Shown here: positions 34,134 to 35,732 of the stretch, piece by piece
Position numbering within the stretch: position 1 is the stretch's first letter
How the letters are laid out: each line of letters begins with the position of its first letter
Source of the DNA: Flavobacteriia bacterium
GTDB lineage: Bacteria > Bacteroidota > Bacteroidia > Flavobacteriales_D > Crocinitomicaceae
Direction of reading: 5' to 3'
NCBI GenBank assembly: GCA_947462925.1
Contig: CANHQP010000040.1
Span: forward strand, 1-35,732
Length of the DNA: 35,732 nucleotides
Notes under the pieces: model-generated
What the model saw: only the letters and a program-made list of their open reading frames with translations
Told to the model about the DNA's origin: nothing
Databases searched by the model: none
Translations under genes and position numbers: made by a program

Positions 34134-35527
34134 AAAAATTAATCGCACTTTTCATTTTATTCTCCGCAGCGAATTCATTTTCACAAACATCCGTTTCTGG
34201 AGGAATTTTTCAAAACACCACTTGGACGGCCGCAGGAAGTCCGTATTTAGTAACTGGTTCGATAGTAGTATTTCCTGGAAAAACCTTGACCATTGAGCCT
34301 GGTTGTGAAGTACGCTTTACGGCTGATTATTCTTTTAATACTGGAAATTTTCAATATTTGGAAATCAGAGGTACATTGATTGCACTTGGTACTGATGCCA
34401 ATAGAATTAAATTTACGAGCAGCGATACAACCGACGCATTTTACAACTGGCAAGGTATCAATATTAAAGGAAGCCAAGGTGGAAATTGTCAACTTGATCG
34501 AATCGAATTACACAATGCTTGGTATGGAATTTACAATGACATTTCAGAACCAGGAGTGACATTTAACTTTACCAATTGTCGCTTCAAAAATAACAACTAT
34601 GCGTTGCAGTTAAATGCAGACTTAAACTTTACCAATTGCACTTTTGAAAAAAACGGAGTTGCGAAAGCAGCGCAAGTTTCTTATGGTTCTGTGACAGCAA
34701 CCAACTGTCAATTCACTCAGAATATCTGTTCCATGACTTGGTCAAGTGGCATCAACCTTAACAATTGTGTATTCATAGGAAATACGAATAACCTTATCGG
34801 TTGTCCGGGAACTATTCAAAACTGTAGTTTTATCAACAATGACTTTGGGTTTACGGAATCATCAGCTTTGCAAATTTCCAATTGTTTATTTGATGGAAAT
34901 AATGTAGCCATCGACGAAAGTGGCTCGTCAAATATCTCGAATTCTATATTCACCAACAATGCCGTAGCAATTAAACTTGGGGAAAATTCAATCTTGACAA
35001 ACAATTCAATTACAGAAAATAGTGTAGGTGTACAAGTGCGAGGTATGAATCCAAATTCATCACAAATAGTTGACAATCAACTGTGCAACAATTTAAATTA
35101 CAACCTTGAAAATTTGACTGACAAAAACTTTCAAGTAAATACGAATTGTTTTTGTTCTTCGGACTCAACGACGATTGAAAATGGAATCTATGATGGGTAC
35201 GATGACATCACCCGCGGTTTAGTCAACTATGCAATTTATGATGATTCTTGTTCTTCGATTGTTAGTTTTGTTACGAAAGTAGTACTTACTGGTTCTGCTG
35301 GACTTGCTGAAGAAAGTTCAAGTATCAAAATTTGGCAAGTAAATAATGAACTACACCTTTTTGTTGAAAGTGAAATGGATATCCAAATTTTAGATGTAAC
35401 AGGAAAGGTTTTGATGGAAAAAACAATCGAGCAAGGTGAAACTGTGGTACAAATGAATTTTCCTGCAGGGATTTACATGCTTTCAGACCAAAATGGAAAA
35501 CGTCAGAAATTTTACTGTGGGAACTGA
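34130..35527 (+). CDS. T9SS-secreted right-handed beta-helix protein (second paralogue)
   Basis: A 465-residue paralogue of the gene just upstream, sharing its start (TSVSGGIFQNTTWTAAGSPY, then VTGSIVVFPGKTLTIEPG), the beta-helix repeats (NCRFKNNNYAL, NCTFEKN, NCQFTQN, NCVFIGN, NCSFINN, NCLFDGNN) and the block DGYDDITRGLVNYAIYDDS. The signal peptide MKKLIALFILFSAANSFSQ and a C-terminal sorting-type region (VLMEKTIEQGETVVQMNFPAGIYML pattern) mark it as a T9SS cargo. Its start overlaps the previous stop by 4 bp (ATGA), so the two are translationally coupled. It ends the plus-strand unit; a palindrome lies 110 bp downstream. Confidence 0.84.
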   Translation: MKKLIALFILFSAANSFSQTSVSGGIFQNTTWTAAGSPYLVTGSIVVFPGKTLTIEPGCEVRFTADYSFNTGNFQYLEIRGTLIALGTDANRIKFTSSDTTDAFYNWQGINIKGSQGGNCQLDRIELHNAWYGIYNDISEPGVTFNFTNCRFKNNNYALQLNADLNFTNCTFEKNGVAKAAQVSYGSVTATNCQFTQNICSMTWSSGINLNNCVFIGNTNNLIGCPGTIQNCSFINNDFGFTESSALQISNCLFDGNNVAIDESGSSNISNSIFTNNAVAIKLGENSILTNNSITENSVGVQVRGMNPNSSQIVDNQLCNNLNYNLENLTDKNFQVNTNCFCSSDSTTIENGIYDGYDDITRGLVNYAIYDDSCSSIVSFVTKVVLTGSAGLAEESSSIKIWQVNNELHLFVESEMDIQILDVTGKVLMEKTIEQGETVVQMNFPAGIYMLSDQNGKRQKFYCGN

Positions 35528-35636
35528 AAACATTAGGTTTTAATTGGAAATTTGGGTTGAATAGACTTTAAAAATTTAAAATATTGACTAGTCCTAAATA
35601 AGCGATACAGATTATTAAAGACTAAATTAATAAATT

Positions 35637-35668
35637 ATATCCCAGTAAACACGTGTTTACTGGGATAT
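35637..35668. terminator. Perfect 32-bp palindrome, probable terminator
   Basis: Positions 35637-35652 are the exact reverse complement of 35653-35668, with core TCCCAGTAAACAC/GTGTTTACTGGGA and no spacer. T-rich sequence follows (35669-35677), so it can act as an intrinsic terminator for the beta-helix operon. The absence of any spacer is unusual for a terminator and would also fit a dimeric protein's binding site. Confidence 0.65.
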
Positions 35669-35732
35669 TTGTTTTTATAGGTTTTTATTTTGATTTTATT
35701 TTGGTTGTGCATTTGACAAGGGGTCTTGTAAA

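Overview
The window looks like chromosome of a low-GC Bacteroidota member, most likely order Flavobacteriales. Three things point there: (1) several genes are preceded by the Bacteroidota -7 promoter element TAnnTTTG; (2) three large secreted proteins end in a type IX secretion (T9SS) 'type A' sorting domain; (3) the gene content (atpDC apart from the other ATP synthase genes, BamA followed by two Skp/OmpH chaperones, an ExbB-ExbD-ExbD-TonB cluster with a PstS-like lipoprotein) is typical of that phylum. The family-level assignment is inference only.

Layout. 1-310: C-terminal tail of an IS1595/ISXO2-type transposase cut by the window edge, a terminator, and the atpD promoter. 311-9071 (+): core genes atpD, atpC, uppS, bamA, two skp/ompH paralogues, murI, an OmpA-family lipoprotein and rnhA. 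9068-11021 (-): an amidotransferase-like protein lacking the catalytic cysteine, an unknown lipoprotein and an unknown small protein. 11155-17105 (-): exbB, exbD, exbD, tonB, a small membrane protein, a PstS-like lipoprotein and a TPR protein, read in that order. 17525-20593 (+): bifunctional paaZ and galM. 20657-25760 (-): a 1316-residue T9SS cargo protein with three 447-bp tandem repeats, an unknown 172-residue protein and two paralogous small HTH proteins. 25858-29439: an ECF sigma factor and a membrane-anchored TPR protein (+), convergent with a CHAT-domain protease-like protein (-). 29673-32507 (+): a photolyase pair (FeS-BCP/PhrB type and CRY-DASH). 32724-35527 (+): two overlapping paralogous right-handed beta-helix T9SS proteins, followed by a perfect 32-bp palindrome.

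How the genes work together. The first block serves cell envelope and energy: ATP synthase, undecaprenyl carrier, outer-membrane protein insertion with periplasmic chaperones, and D-glutamate for peptidoglycan. The TonB block energises outer-membrane transport. The most intriguing unit is the sigma factor, membrane TPR protein and CHAT protein. The CHAT active site and the TPR domain are both predicted to face the periplasm, which suggests a protease-controlled sigma/anti-sigma switch. The photolyase pair is a light-dependent DNA repair operon.

No tRNA, rRNA, CRISPR array, complete insertion sequence or prophage was seen. All functional calls come from reading motifs by eye; no database search was run.
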